A stretch of 64,000 nucleotides of DNA from a bacterium (GCA_019753235.1 JAIELF010000003.1:1-64000), one strand, 5' to 3'. Shown: positions 16,666 through 29,682, counted from the first letter of the stretch. Notes: generated by a model not told the origin, from the sequence alone. Numbers and translations: made by a program.

Positions 16666-17304
16666 TTAAATCGCCTGGGCTGAGAGTGAATCGTCCTGTT
16701 GATCGGCCCGGCGAGCAACGGTCTTGGCCTTGGCGATCTTCGACCGGACGACAGCAACTCGCTGACTGTCGGCCAGGAAGATGTTGATCTTGCGAATGTT
16801 GTCCTGAGCCTGCGGAATGAGAACCTTCTCAAAGAGGTTGACTCGTTGGGTTACCTTGCGAAGCGCGTCCGCCAGGACATGCGTTCGCCGCTGCTGAACT
16901 TCTCTCCGCAGACGAAGCTCGGCCAGACTCTTTGATCCGTCGACCAGATGATCGACCCAGAACGGCTTGGCCAATAGCGAATAGTCGGCAACCACGAACG
17001 AGACCTTTCCGAGTTCCGGAACTCGCACGCCCACGACGTTGATCTCTTTGATCTCGACCCCCGTCACCCGAAGAAGCCCCGCGAGAGGAACCTCCGCGGA
17101 ACCCAGCAAGTCCAGCAGTTCGGGCATCCGCTCGCCGATCCGGCTCAGTTCACTGTCCAGCCTTTCGAGTTCGCGCTGACTGCTTCGCCATTCGATCATG
17201 AGTTGTTGACGTTTCAGATCCAATGAGGGCAAAAACTTCTTGTACGTTTTGAGTTGGTCTCGTTGCTTTTTGAGTGAGCTTTTGTTGAGTGCCAACCGAG
17301 CCAT
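16666..17304 (-). CDS. atpD: V-type ATPase central stalk subunit D
   Basis: 212 residues from the ATG at 17304 (MARLALNKSSLKKQRDQL), with AGGA 6 bases upstream. An upstream GTG at 17337 is in frame, but the family begins at this Ala-Leu-Asn-Lys motif. Long N- and C-terminal helices form the coiled-coil shaft; the C-terminal block reads 'RVNLFEKVLIPQAQDNIRKI', the family signature. It couples ATP turnover in A3B3 to rotation of the K ring. Confidence 0.92.
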   Translation of the reverse strand: MARLALNKSSLKKQRDQLKTYKKFLPSLDLKRQQLMIEWRSSQRELERLDSELSRIGERMPELLDLLGSAEVPLAGLLRVTGVEIKEINVVGVRVPELGKVSFVVADYSLLAKPFWVDHLVDGSKSLAELRLRREVQQRRTHVLADALRKVTQRVNLFEKVLIPQAQDNIRKINIFLADSQRVAVVRSKIAKAKTVARRADQQDDSLSAQAI

Positions 17305-17353
17305 CGATGATCCTGCCTGCGAATAGACTTCGCCCACACCAACCCAAGCGAAC

Positions 17354-18718
17354 CTACTTTGTGCTCTCGGCCAAGGTCGGGAAGTACTTGTCCACCAGTT
17401 GCTGCTTCATCAACAGTTCTTGTGGTTCGAAGCACTCGGCCAATGTTTGCCAACAGACATCCAGAGCGTCATTGAGCGGCATGGATGCGTCGATATCCAT
17501 GAACCGCTTCTTGAACAAAGAACCGAACCGAAGGCATTTGTGGTCGAAGGGAGAAAGCTCGAAGGCCATCGCCTTTTTCTTCTCCGCATCCTTCGCGTTC
17601 GAATAAAAGCGAATCATCGTGTTCATGATCTGCGAATGATCTTCGCGCGTCACCTCGCCAATCACCATCTGCTTCAGTCGCGAAAGCGAGCCGAACGGAT
17701 CAATCACGCCGTCATGAAGATAAAACTGACCTTCGGTGATGTACCCCGTGTTGTCAGGAACCGGATGCGTGACGTCATCGCCTGGCATCGTCGTCACCGT
17801 CAAGATGGTGACCGAGCCAGCCCCTTCGTAGTCACAAGCCCGTTCGTACCGCTGCGCGAGTTGGGTATAGAGATCCCCCATGTATCCTCGATTACTGGGA
17901 ATCTTTTCCATCGCGATGCCGATCTCTTTGAGAGCGTCTGCGTACGCCGTCATATCGGTCAACAGAACCAACACACGTTTCTTCTCTTCGACCGCGAATC
18001 GCTCCGCGACCTTCAGGGCCATATCGGGGACGAGCAGCCGTTCGACGATCGGATCGGAGGCGAGATTGACAAACATCACCGTCCGATGAAAAACGCCGGC
18101 CTCTTCAAACATGGTTCGGAAAAAATGATAGTCGTCGAAGATAAGTCCCAGGCCGCCGAAGATGACGATGTCGGCATTGGCTTGAATCCCGATCCGAGCC
18201 AAGAGTTGGTTGTAAGGCTCGCCGGCAATTGAGAAGATCGGAATCTTTTGGCTTTCGACCAGGCAGTTAAAGACGTCGATCATCGGGACGTCGGTCATGA
18301 TCATTTTCTTAGGGACCAAGCGGGTGGTCGGATTAACGCTGGGCCCGCCGATCTCGATTTTCGGCTCGTGGGTCAGTTCGGGTCCATCATCCAACCGCTG
18401 CCCCGATCCGCCGAAGATCCGCCCGAGAATGCTCGGCGAATAAGCGACCTGCATCGAATGGCCAAGGAATTGAACGCTGGCGCCGGTCGAGATCCCTTTG
18501 CTGCCGGCAAAAACTTGCAGGCTGACTTCGTCCCCTTCGAGACGAACGACCTGCGCGAGCGACTGCTGACCGTCACTGTTTTCAACGAGAGCTAACTCGT
18601 TGAAGGCGGCATCGCTGGCGCGGATTTTCAAAATATCGCCAACAATTCCCAAAACGCGAGTATGGCGGACCAGATCGGAATGCATGAACAGACCACCCCC
18701 GAGAACCGGTGGAACCAT
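17354..18718 (-). CDS. atpB: V-type ATPase regulatory subunit B
   Basis: Up to 454 residues. Signature 'GSVTILTVTTMPGDDVTHPVPDNTGYITEGQ' (read in parts) is the conserved B-subunit block. In place of a P-loop it has 'FSIAGEPYNQLLARI', as expected for the non-catalytic subunit. Two starts are possible: ATG at 18718 without a good ribosome site, or ATG at 18685 (MHSDLVRHTRVLGI) preceded by GGGGGTGG; the second fits the family N-terminus better. First gene of this operon, which is unusual. Confidence 0.93.
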   Translation of the reverse strand: MVPPVLGGGLFMHSDLVRHTRVLGIVGDILKIRASDAAFNELALVENSDGQQSLAQVVRLEGDEVSLQVFAGSKGISTGASVQFLGHSMQVAYSPSILGRIFGGSGQRLDDGPELTHEPKIEIGGPSVNPTTRLVPKKMIMTDVPMIDVFNCLVESQKIPIFSIAGEPYNQLLARIGIQANADIVIFGGLGLIFDDYHFFRTMFEEAGVFHRTVMFVNLASDPIVERLLVPDMALKVAERFAVEEKKRVLVLLTDMTAYADALKEIGIAMEKIPSNRGYMGDLYTQLAQRYERACDYEGAGSVTILTVTTMPGDDVTHPVPDNTGYITEGQFYLHDGVIDPFGSLSRLKQMVIGEVTREDHSQIMNTMIRFYSNAKDAEKKKAMAFELSPFDHKCLRFGSLFKKRFMDIDASMPLNDALDVCWQTLAECFEPQELLMKQQLVDKYFPTLAESTK

Positions 18719-19079
18719 GGCTTGCTACTGCCCGACGTGCCCATAGGTCCCAAGGCGGCCGGCGGATCTGCCGCCCCTTGGTCATCATCCCACGGATATA
18801 GCCTGAAAAGCCCTCACCGCCTCTAAACATCGCATCTTAGTGAAAATATTCACGATGTCGTCTCAATTATTATGGATGTCGCTAAACCATACACCACATG
18901 ATCTTACGGCATTCATAGACAAACGAGGCCGGATCAAATAGATCGACCACCGGGGTTCGGCCACGGGCCCACTGACCTGAATCGCTTCGAGAAACAGATC
19001 TCCGAACAAGCGATGAGCCGGCGACTTTCGGCTCAAAAGAAGAATGGATAGACCCAACAGGGTTGGGGAAGGACGCATC
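18719..19079. other. Divergent intergenic region
   Basis: 360 bases between the V-ATPase operon and the secreted protein at 19080, expected to hold both promoters. AT-rich around 18840-18880. No coding frame is supported. Confidence 0.5.
18840..18853. promoter_or_regulatory. Operator-like inverted repeat
   Basis: GTGAA-AATA-TTCAC in the most AT-rich part of the divergent intergenic region. A plausible binding site for a dimeric regulator; no regulator is encoded nearby. Confidence 0.3.
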
Positions 19080-20384
19080 ATGAATTCGTGGATGTTGGCC
19101 AGCTTGGTAGTGGCTTTCGTTGGGGCCAGTTCGGACGAACCCGCGACGGTCGAGCAGGCTCGAGGGGTCATCGATCTATCGCAACTGAAACTTCCTGCGG
19201 AGATGGGCACCGGACAGGGCACGGTCTCGAGCTTCGTTGCCAACGGAAAAGGGAAAGTAACGTCCGTGGCAGACGAAATCATCGGGCAACTTAAAACGAT
19301 GGGCTGCAAACAAATCAATGATGGATCACCGCCGCAACGGACCGACTCCTACGTCAACATGGAATTGGAGAAGGAAGGATTTCGCCTTTTCCTTTCTGCG
19401 TCGGATTCAGGTGGGAATGTTTTCATCAATGTCCAGAACTTAGGAAACATTGATGTTTCGAAATTAGTGGTTCCCGCCGGCTCGAAATCGATTTTTAAAA
19501 ACATCGGGAGTCACATTTTCACCACCGACAAAAAGGTGGCCGAGTCCGCCAATGACGTCGACCAGATCCTGACAAAAACCGGTTGGAGGCGAATTCGAAA
19601 CCTTGATGGCTCCGAACCAAAGGAAGAAGAGTTTCGGCAGTGGGAGTACCTCAAAAACGGAGTCAAACTCTCGGTCTATGTCAGCATGGCGCCGGCGATG
19701 GGAAACAAGACGGCCGTGCAGTACGGCGCTACGCTCATGGAGAATGATTTCCTGGTCCCTTCCGATGTTGGACCGTTCTCGCTCCGTGACAATCCCGTCC
19801 TAGAGTTTCGCTGCGCGACGAGTATGCCCCAGGATAAGGCGATCGCCTTCTATCTGTCGGAACTTCCGAAACTCGGCTGGAAGCATCGGTCTGACCGGGG
19901 ATACCAAAAGCCCGAAGGGACGATGGTGGTCTTCGATCGTCCAAAACGTGCCCTGTTCGTCTTTGTCCATGATAAAGATGGGAAGACGCAGATTCATGCA
20001 GAAGAGGTCCCGCCATCCTTACTCGAAGAGAAGAAGGATGAACCTAAACCAGAGATGAAGAAAGAAGAACTCCCGATCGTGGAGTTGAAACTCCCCTCGG
20101 ACGCGCGCGACCTCGACGTCAACGAGAAACAGGAGGAGATCAAGTTTAAATCGAAGATGGATGTCAAGAAATTGGCGAAATCATTTTCGACACAACTCAT
20201 TGCCGACGGATGGAAGGAAGAGAAGATCGGAAAAGTGTTAACCGAATTTGGTGGCAGCGTGGAATTCGAGAAGGATAAGGTGAGCATCACCGTTACCTTC
20301 TTTAAAGACGTCTTCGCCGGTGTCACCGAAGTCACCATCACCGGGTATGGCTGTAAGGTGAGTCCCGAGAAAAAGACCCCCTGA
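19080..20384 (+). CDS. Secreted protein with four related repeats, function unknown
   Basis: 434 residues. Start at 19080: GGGAAGGA lies 6 bases upstream, and the N-terminus (MNSWMLASLVVAFVGASS) is a short signal peptide. Four modules of about 90-100 residues each contain a helix ending in a Gly-Trp or Met-Gly-Cys turn (IIGQLKTMGCK, DQILTKTGWRR, YLSELPKLGWKH, FSTQLIADGWKE), followed by beta-strand-rich sequence with 'xxxGxxLxVxV'. Between modules three and four is a Lys/Glu/Pro-rich linker. The repeat form resembles planctomycete exported proteins of unknown role; I do not recognise a named family. Confidence 0.75.
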   Translation: MNSWMLASLVVAFVGASSDEPATVEQARGVIDLSQLKLPAEMGTGQGTVSSFVANGKGKVTSVADEIIGQLKTMGCKQINDGSPPQRTDSYVNMELEKEGFRLFLSASDSGGNVFINVQNLGNIDVSKLVVPAGSKSIFKNIGSHIFTTDKKVAESANDVDQILTKTGWRRIRNLDGSEPKEEEFRQWEYLKNGVKLSVYVSMAPAMGNKTAVQYGATLMENDFLVPSDVGPFSLRDNPVLEFRCATSMPQDKAIAFYLSELPKLGWKHRSDRGYQKPEGTMVVFDRPKRALFVFVHDKDGKTQIHAEEVPPSLLEEKKDEPKPEMKKEELPIVELKLPSDARDLDVNEKQEEIKFKSKMDVKKLAKSFSTQLIADGWKEEKIGKVLTEFGGSVEFEKDKVSITVTFFKDVFAGVTEVTITGYGCKVSPEKKTP

Positions 20385-20437
20385 TGTTCGATCCGCTCTT
20401 GTGATCCCATTGATTTGCAAACTCTTCGCCCGCAGGC

Positions 20438-21859
20438 TTATCCGTCCCGCCGTTTGCGAATCTCCTCGATCACCTTGGCTTCGGGGCGAGACTTGAAATA
20501 GGGATCGAGAGGGTAACACCCTGAAACCATCCCTTGTCGCGGGGCTGTCGTGCAGTCGCTAAAAGTTCGGCAAATCCGTTTGCGTTCGATCGGTCTGCCG
20601 GCGAGTACGTCGGCGGGAAGTTCTGGATAGGACAGGACCATTCGTCCCAACCCAATCGCGTCGGCGTTGCCTTGTCGCAACACCCCCTGCCCCACGGCCG
20701 GCAACCATTCTTGCAGATACGAGTAACCCGAACCGACCACGATCATCGAGGGGAACGCCTTCTTGATTTGGGCCGTCACTTGGATTTGGCGATCCACCCC
20801 CACAAGCGGATCTTCAGGAGGAAGATAACCGTCCGATGGAGGGAAAAGGGCCGGCCGCTGAATGTGCGGCACGTAATACGGGCTTCCCGCGGTGACACAG
20901 AGGAGTCGCACGCCCCACTCTTCCAGCCATCGGACCAGCATCATCACCTCCACCAGATCGATCCCCGTCCCCGTGCCGTCGCCGCCGAACGCATATTTGT
21001 AAGGGAAGTCCCCCTCTTCCCTTTGACCAACACCCTCTTCGCCCGCGACGAACGGCACAAAGTCAAATGCGCTTAATCGTACACCGACATCGAGTCCAGG
21101 AGCTTCAGCACGAATACCTTCGATGATCTCGCGAAGGAAACGGGCACGATTTTCGAGCGAGCCCCCAAAGAGGCCAGGCCGATCGACCGCGCTTAAGAGT
21201 TCGTGACCCAGGTAGCCATGACAATGCTTGATGTCCACGAAATCAAAACCGAGACGATGGGATCGCCGGCCGGCCAAAACGAAATCATCGATCAACCTTT
21301 TGATCTCGTCGTCCGAGAGAATCGGAACGTCTGCCGAGAGCCTTAAACGTTTGTCAAGCCACGGATGCCGATACGCGATCATCGGCTCGGGATGAAACTT
21401 GCCATGAGGACGACAGTACCTTCCCGAATGCGTGAGTTGTAACCCCACCACCAGATCATCCGCATGGCCGAAACGATCGTCGTGCTCCTTGATCAGTGCC
21501 TGTCGCAGGTCGGCAATTCCGTTTGCCGTGCTCTCCCCCAGACAAAGTTGATTTGGATTAGCGCGACCATCGGGACGAACGGCGACGGCTTCACCGCCCC
21601 AAATCAACTTCGCGCCGGATCGCCCGAAGTTTTTCCATCGACGAAGCGTCAATTCACTGGGGCCACCCTGCTCGGTCCCGTCCCAACCCTCCATCGGAAG
21701 AATGCAGAATCGGTTGCCGATCGGCTTGCGGCTCTCGATGGGCCGAGTCCAGACGGAGGGATCGATCGATTCGTCGATGGGCCATTCAATCCCAAGCGAG
21801 GCAAGATGCTCGCGAAACTGCTCGGCTGACTTGAGCTGGGCAACTCGCTTGATCGTCAT
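20438..21859 (-). CDS. NADH:flavin oxidoreductase, Old Yellow Enzyme family
   Basis: 473 residues from the ATG at 21859, which has GGAGG 5 bases upstream; longer starts overlap the upstream gene. FMN TIM-barrel: '[10 protein letters not shown]' carries the conserved Gln/His-Ser-Gly-Arg block, '[18 protein letters not shown]' the substrate-binding His pair, and '[13 protein letters not shown]' the FMN phosphate motif. '[16 protein letters not shown]' ends the barrel. There is no C-terminal NAD(P)-binding module as in 2,4-dienoyl-CoA reductase; a short Cys-containing tail ([11 protein letters not shown]) remains. Reduces an activated alkene or similar; substrate unknown. Follows a DapA-family gene by 14 bases, so one operon. 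Confidence 0.85.
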   Translation of the reverse strand: MTIKRVAQLKSAEQFREHLASLGIEWPIDESIDPSVWTRPIESRKPIGNRFCILPMEGWDGTEQGGPSELTLRRWKNFGRSGAKLIWGGEAVAVRPDGRANPNQLCLGESTANGIADLRQALIKEHDDRFGHADDLVVGLQLTHSGRYCRPHGKFHPEPMIAYRHPWLDKRLRLSADVPILSDDEIKRLIDDFVLAGRRSHRLGFDFVDIKHCHGYLGHELLSAVDRPGLFGGSLENRARFLREIIEGIRAEAPGLDVGVRLSAFDFVPFVAGEEGVGQREEGDFPYKYAFGGDGTGTGIDLVEVMMLVRWLEEWGVRLLCVTAGSPYYVPHIQRPALFPPSDGYLPPEDPLVGVDRQIQVTAQIKKAFPSMIVVGSGYSYLQEWLPAVGQGVLRQGNADAIGLGRMVLSYPELPADVLAGRPIERKRICRTFSDCTTAPRQGMVSGCYPLDPYFKSRPEAKVIEEIRKRRDG

Positions 21860-21873
21860 GATGCCTCCATTCT

Positions 21874-22833
21874 TCATCTCCCGCCGGGAGAGAGAATCCC
21901 CAAACGATCCGCCAGTTGCCTCAAGACGTCCCGATCTGACTCCGGTCGCGTGGGGCTGGCACGATGCGTTCGTGACGTTTTGATCCAACCCCGTTCGAAT
22001 AGAAACTGAGCGGCCGAGTGTTTGTATGCCGGCACCGGCTCTCGGAAGGTGAATGCCCCCAGCGCTTGAAGGCCGTCATTCAGTTCAAAAAACCGCGCGT
22101 CTTGATCCTGCCAATATCGATCGCGACGAGCGAACAGATCGGGAGCCATTGTCGAGAGCCCCAGTAAATAATCGCTGCCGAACATCACCATATCGATCGC
22201 CAAATCGTTCCCGGTCAAAACCATAAACTCAGGCCGAACACGATCTCGGCAACGAAGCCGATCCCACTCCAGTTCCCGCGAAAGAGATGAATGCTTGGCC
22301 CCGATGCATTTGCGAATCGACAGCAGACCTGCGTACGTATCGAGGTCGAGTATTTTCCCGAACGGTGCAAACATCAACCCAAGCTCAAATGCAAGAAACT
22401 CATCTACGTCCGAAGCCAGCGATTCGTAAGCGCGCAGCAGATCGGGCCCCAAAAGACTCGTCAGACCAAAGGAAGGAAAAATGATGGGCGTGCCGCCGTG
22501 ATCGACAATCTGCCGGATCCGCCGTCGATAGGTGTCGAGATCGAACCCGCTTCCAGGCGAATCAACGACGATCGCCCCCGCCACGAACGATCCGCCCCCT
22601 AAGACCTGCTCCGCCCGAGCGAGAATCTCTTGCCGATGAGCGTCGGAAATAAGATTGACGTATCCAGTGTCCATATTGATAGCGGGGGTTAGGCCGGCGT
22701 CGGCTGTTCGAAGCAGGTGGGCTTCCCACGAGGGCCAATCGATCTGGTCTTCATCAAGCCAGGGCAAAAGAATAGCGGACATCCCGCGAATCGGGCGACC
22801 AGGCTTGCAGAGATCCCACGGAGGCGACGTCAT
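21874..22833 (-). CDS. Dihydrodipicolinate synthase / N-acetylneuraminate lyase family protein
   Basis: 319 residues from the ATG at 22833, chosen because GGAG lies 6 bases upstream; two earlier ATGs lack sites. (beta/alpha)8 barrel pattern of class I aldolases, with the Schiff-base Lys probably in '[11 protein letters not shown]' in strand six. The usual G-x-x-G-E near the N-terminus is replaced by '[11 protein letters not shown]', so the substrate is unlikely to be that of DapA. With the adjacent OYE-type enzyme it probably forms a catabolic pair for an unknown carboxylate. Confidence 0.75.
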   Translation of the reverse strand: MTSPPWDLCKPGRPIRGMSAILLPWLDEDQIDWPSWEAHLLRTADAGLTPAINMDTGYVNLISDAHRQEILARAEQVLGGGSFVAGAIVVDSPGSGFDLDTYRRRIRQIVDHGGTPIIFPSFGLTSLLGPDLLRAYESLASDVDEFLAFELGLMFAPFGKILDLDTYAGLLSIRKCIGAKHSSLSRELEWDRLRCRDRVRPEFMVLTGNDLAIDMVMFGSDYLLGLSTMAPDLFARRDRYWQDQDARFFELNDGLQALGAFTFREPVPAYKHSAAQFLFERGWIKTSRTHRASPTRPESDRDVLRQLADRLGILSPGGR

Positions 22834-23642
22834 TGTTGACTCCATGCCGGGGACGATTCCCATCCTTCAACATCGCTAATTTACGTAATCGCCCGTCCAA
22901 CCGAGCGTTAACATCGGGAAGTACCGTCGGTTGGTGCTGCGAGGGAGGCGGTTTTGGTCGGTGGGTGGAGGCTGACGACTATGCTGCAAGCGCAGGTGGT
23001 TGTTGCGGTTAAAGATAAGCCAAAAGCCTCCTCCCCTTGAAAGCCCCCCCTGGTCGTTAATAAAACCTTATCGGTTCCCATGGCGATGTTGTCGACCCAA
23101 AACTCTCCCGGAAGATTCTCCGATCGGGGGGGCAATCAATGGTTCGCCCTTCGTCCGCTTTGGGAACGTCATTCGGATCGAGCCTATCGGCAGTGCCGGG
23201 GGAAAGGCCAGGACGCGTCCGTGTCCGGGCAGCGGGGGGAATCGGCGCTCAACGCGCCATTAAGGCGCTGATCCGTTAAGGATTCGCGTGAATCGCCAAG
23301 GGAGCGGACCCACACAGGTTGGGTTGGCTCCGCCCACGGCTCGTTGCCCCGAGGTAAACGAGTCCTGACAACGACGCCGACTCGGCACCGGAAGTTCCTC
23401 CCGTTCGCGGGATGATCATTGCTCCGTATCGAGTCGATTGCGTTGCTGCCCGATGGTCGTTCCCTGGTCGAGAATGGTCTCGCTGGGATTGGCCATTGGA
23501 CGGCTCTTCGGAGACCTGCGCTCGGCAGGGTTTGCGTACCCACTCGCGGGTGGGGGGGGTAGCGCGAACCTTTACCCGATGGTGGGACTCCTGGGTGCTC
23601 GAAGGATGTCGGCCGTCTCCAGACGAACGAGGTAAAGATTCG
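22834..23642. other. 810-base gene-free leader upstream of gltB
   Basis: No supported coding frame. The part nearest gltB is rich in self-complementary segments (see the entry for 23254-23331), and GGAGAC (23511-23516) can pair with GTCTCC (23615-23620) just before the gltB ribosome site. Probably contains the gltBD promoter and a long transcribed leader. Confidence 0.45.
23254..23331 (+). promoter_or_regulatory. Hairpin-rich putative gltB leader RNA
   Basis: Consecutive potential hairpins: GCGCC-attaa-GGCGC (23254-23268); ATCC-gttaa-GGAT (23271-23283), which overlaps and competes with GATTC-gcgt-GAATC (23281-23294); then a long stem GGAGC/GCTCC with inner ACCCA/TGGGT (23301-23331). Overlapping exclusive stems resemble attenuator or riboswitch architecture, but the sequence does not match a known class that I recognise. 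Confidence 0.35.
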
Positions 23643-26600
23643 ATGGCTTCCTATGGCTTGCCTGAAAAGCATGGTCTGTACGATCCAGCGTTTGAAAAAG
23701 ACAGCTGCGGGGTCGGTTTTGTAGCAGACATCAACGGCACTCGGTCTCATCAAATCATTCAGGATGCCGATCAAGTTCTGCAGCGAATGACCCATCGCGG
23801 AGCTTGCGGATGTGAAGACAACACGGGCGACGGCGCGGGAATCTTGACCGCTCTTCCGCACGAGTTCCTTCGCAAAGTCGCACTCGAGGACCTTCGCGCC
23901 GACCTGCCCGAACCGGGCCGATTCGCCGCCGGCTTGGTCTTCTTGCCGCAGATCAAAGCCGAGCGTGATCTCTGCAAAAGAGTCGTCGAGGAGGTCATCT
24001 CGCAACAGAAGCAGCGATTGGTCGGTTGGCGTCGTGTTCCCACATTGGCGAAGGAAGCCGACATCGGCCCGACGGCCAAAGATACAGAGCCGGTCATCGA
24101 GCAGTTGTTTATCCTGGCCAATGACGCTTTGGACGAAGCCGCCTTCGAGCGACAGCTCTATGTCATTCGCAAACGAGCCAGCCATCGACTCCGGACCGAT
24201 GCATCGTTGAAGCAAGGCACGATGTTTTACGTCTGCAGCCTGTCGACGCGTGTCATTGTTTACAAGGGAATGTTGATGGCCGAGCAGGTCATCCCGTATT
24301 TCCCCGATCTGCGAGATCCCGATTATCGCAGTCATCTGGCCATGGTTCACTCCCGATTCAGCACCAACACTTTCCCTTCGTGGGATCGGGCGCAGCCTTG
24401 CCGATTCATGAGCCATAACGGCGAAATCAACACCGTCCGCGGAAACCAGAACTGGATGTTCGCTCGTCAGGGAGCACTCAAAAGTTCGCTCTTTGGGGAC
24501 GACCTTAAAAAGACCTTCCCGGTCTGCGAGCCTGATTGCTCCGATTCCGGCTCCTTCGACAACGTTCTCGAATTCTTGCTGATGACCGGGCGCACGCTTC
24601 AGGAATCGATCATGATGATGATCCCCGAAGCATGGCAAAAGCACCCCAACATGCCGGTCCCCAAGCAGAACTTTTACAAGTACCATTCCGCGATGATGGA
24701 ACCCTGGGACGGCCCCGCGTCAATCGTCTTTACCGATGGAAACTACATCGGTGCGGTGCTCGACCGAAACGGTCTGCGTCCAAGCCGATACTATTTGACC
24801 ACCGACAACAAGGTGATCATGGCATCGGAGGTCGGCGTCTTGCCGGTCGACCCCAAAAAGATCCGTGCGAAAGGTCGGCTACAACCGGGAAGACTCTTCC
24901 TTGTCGATTTCGAACAAGGCCGGCTCATTCCCGATGACGAGCTCAAGACCAGCATTGCTGATCAACGTCCGTACGGCGACTGGATCGCCAGTGCCCAAAT
25001 TGAATTGCATGATCTCGACACGACGCGTGAGCCGCACGGCTTCGAGCCTGCGACCCTTTTGCCTCGCATGCAAGCGTTCGGGTATACCAGCGAAACGATG
25101 CAGTTCATGCTTCAGCCCCTCGTGCTCGAGGAGCGAGACCCGATCGGCTCGATGGGGAACGATTCGGCCTTGGCTTGTTTGTCGGATCAACCTCGGCTCA
25201 TCTACGATTACTTCCGCCAACTTTTCGCCCAGGTGACCAACCCCGCGATCGATTCGATCCGCGAAGAGGTCATCATGTCGCTCGAGTGCTTCATCGGCCC
25301 CGAGGCAAATCTGCTGGAGACTTCGCCCGCCAACGCGCATCGTCTCTACCTGCCGGAACCAATTCTCAGCAACGAGCAATTGGCCGCCATCAAACACATC
25401 AATCACCGGGGCTGGAAAGCCAAAACGATCGACATGACCTTCCCGCGTAGCGATCAACAAGCGGGTCTAGGCAAAGCGATCGATCGGATTTGCCAAGAGA
25501 CGGAATCCGCCATTGATGAAGGGTTCCAAATCGTCATTCTCTCTGACCGCGCCATCGGACCTGATCGAGTCCCCGTCAGCACGCTTCTCGCCTGCGGTGC
25601 GTTGCATCATCACCTTGTGAGTCAATCGAAGCGGACGCGAATTGGGATTGTGCTCGAGACAGGCGAAGCTCGCGAGGTTCATCATCTCTGCCTGCTCGTC
25701 GGTTATGGTGCCGACGGCATCAATCCTTATTTGGCGTTTGAAGCACTTTGGCAATCCCGACAGGATGGACTGCTGGGAGATAAGCTCAAAACGGATGAGC
25801 TCGTCGTGACGGCCTACCGCAAGGGAGTGGCCAAGGGTATCTACAAGGTCATGGCCAAGATGGGGATCTCGACGCTCCAGTCTTATAAGGGAGCGCAGAT
25901 TTTCGAGGCCGTCGGTCTGCACGAGGAAGTGATTAAGAAATGCTTCGTCGGCACCTCGAGCCGAATTCAAGGAGTCGGCTTTGACGTGTTGGCCAAGGAG
26001 GCTCTCCGTCGGCACGAATTGGGTTTCCCATCGCGGGCCGAGAGCCGACTTCCGGTCCTTCCCAATCACGGGGAGTATCATTGGCGAGCCGAGGGGGAAC
26101 GCCACATGTGGGATCCCCAAGCGATCAAGGATATTCAGATCGCTGCCCGAGCCGGCGACAAAAACGCCTACTATCGTTTTGCCGAGCACGCCAACGCCGA
26201 CGCCCGGACCCGCTGTACCTTGCGGGGCTTGCTGCAATTCAAAGATGCAGGCACAGAGACTTCGATCCCGATCGATGAAGTCGAACCCGCCAGCGAAATC
26301 GTCAAGCGATTCTGCACCGGCGCGATGAGTTTCGGCTCGGTCTCTGCCGAGGCCCACGAGACGCTCGCGATCGCCATGAACCGTTTGGGGGGTAAATCGA
26401 ACACTGGCGAAGGGGGCGAAGACCCCGAACGATTCAAAACCTTGCCCAACGGCGATTCGAAAAGATCGGCCATCAAGCAGGTCGCCTCGGGCCGGTTCGG
26501 CGTCACCATTTGGTACTTGGCCAATGCCGACGAACTGCAAATCAAAATCTCGCAGGGGGCCAAGCCGGGCGAAGGGGGTGAACTCCCCGCGAAGAAGGTC

Positions 26601-28218
26601 GATTCCAACATCGCCAGGATCCGCTACTCGACTCCTGGTGTCGGCCTGATCAGTCCTCCGCCTCACCACGACATCTACTCGATCGAAGACTTGAAGCAGT
26701 TGATCCACGACCTGAAAAACGCCAACCGGTACGCGCGGGTCAGCGTCAAACTTGTCTCCGAAGTCGGCGTCGGCACGGTGGCCGCGGGCGTTGCGAAGGC
26801 CCATGCGGACCATATTCTCATCTCGGGCGATTCCGGCGGCACCGGCGCGAGCCCGCTCACGAGCATCAAGCATGCCGGCTTGCCTTGGGAACTTGGCCTC
26901 GCCGAGACGCACCAAACGCTGGTCTTGAATGATCTCCGTTCGCGCGTCGTTCTGCAGACTGATGGTCAAATCAAGACCGGCCGCGATGTCGTGATCGCCG
27001 CTCTGCTCGGTGCCGAGGAGTTTGGTTTCGCCACCGCTCCCTTGATCACGCTCGGCTGCATTATGATGCGAAAGTGTCACCTCAACACCTGCCCGGTCGG
27101 TATCGCTACGCAAGACCCCGAGTTGCGTCGACGGTTCACGGGTAAGCCCGAGCATGTGATCAATTATCTGTTCATGGTTGCCGAGGAAGCTCGCACGATC
27201 ATGGCCAAGCTCGGCTTCCGAAAGATCGAAGACATGATCGGACGGGTCGATTGCCTGACGATTGATCATGCGGTCAATCACTGGAAAGCGGGCGGCTTAG
27301 ATCTCACGCCCATCCTCTCGCCCGCGCGAAAGCTTCGGCCCAACGTCCAGGTTCGCTGCATGCAGCAGCAAGATCATGGGCTCGATAAGGCTCTCGATAA
27401 CAAGCTGATCGATCTGGCCAAGGCATCGATCCAGGAGGGAAAGAACTCTGGAATCGAGCTGAACATTCAGAACACCAACCGAACGGTTGGCACCATGCTC
27501 AGCTACGAAATCGCCAAAAAGTGGGGCGAAAACTGCCTTCCCGAAGACACGATCCACATTCGTTTCCGTGGTTCGGCAGGACAGAGCTTGGGGGCCTTCC
27601 TGGCCAAAGGTGTCACCATCGAACTCGAAGGTGATGCCAATGACTTCGTCGGTAAAGGTCTCTCTGGGGGTAAGATCATCATCTATCCTCCCAGCGAAAG
27701 CCCCTTCCGTCCGGAAGACAACATCATCGTCGGCAACGTCTGTCTCTATGGCGCCACTTCAGGCCAAGCCTTTTTCCGAGGTCGGGCCGCCGAGCGGTTC
27801 GGCGTGCGGAACTCGGGCGCCTCGGCGGTCATCGAAGGGGTCGGCGATCACGGCTGTGAATATATGACCGGTGGACGCGTGGTTATCCTAGGGCCGACCG
27901 GTCGAAATTTTGCCGCCGGGATGAGCGGGGGCATCGCGTATGTCTTCGATCCGGCTGGCCAGTTTCGACGAAACTGTAACACCGCAATGGTCTATCTCGA
28001 ACGGATCGAAACCGATGCCGACGTTCGCGAGGTTCGCAATCTGATCGAACTGCACGAACGATACACAGGCTCGACCGTCGCGAAGGAAGTTCTCGGCGAC
28101 TGGGACCATTTCGTCGACAATGTCGTCAAGGTAATGCCCCAAGACTATAAGAGGGTGCTCGAAGATCGCATGAGGCACGACGAAGAACGCGAAGCGAAGG
28201 TACGGGGGGTGTTCACCA

Positions 28219-28226
<8 letters not shown>
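23643..28226 (+). CDS. gltB: Glutamate synthase large (alpha) subunit
   Basis: 1527 residues from the ATG at 23643 (GAGGT 9 bases upstream). The first 21 residues would be removed to expose the catalytic Cys of '[11 protein letters not shown]', the N-terminal nucleophile of the class II glutamine amidotransferase domain (to about 430). Then the central domain, the FMN-binding synthase barrel with the 3Fe-4S cysteines in '[15 protein letters not shown]', and the C-terminal GXGXG beta-helix domain ('[19 protein letters not shown]'). Makes two glutamates from glutamine and 2-oxoglutarate. Overlaps gltD by 8 bases, so the subunits are translated together. Confidence 0.97.

Positions 28227-29682
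<1,456 letters not shown>

Noticed and set aside
25467..27281. 604-residue frame antisense to gltB
   Set aside because: A shadow of the codon bias of gltB, which is certain by its motifs; the antisense product has no family features.
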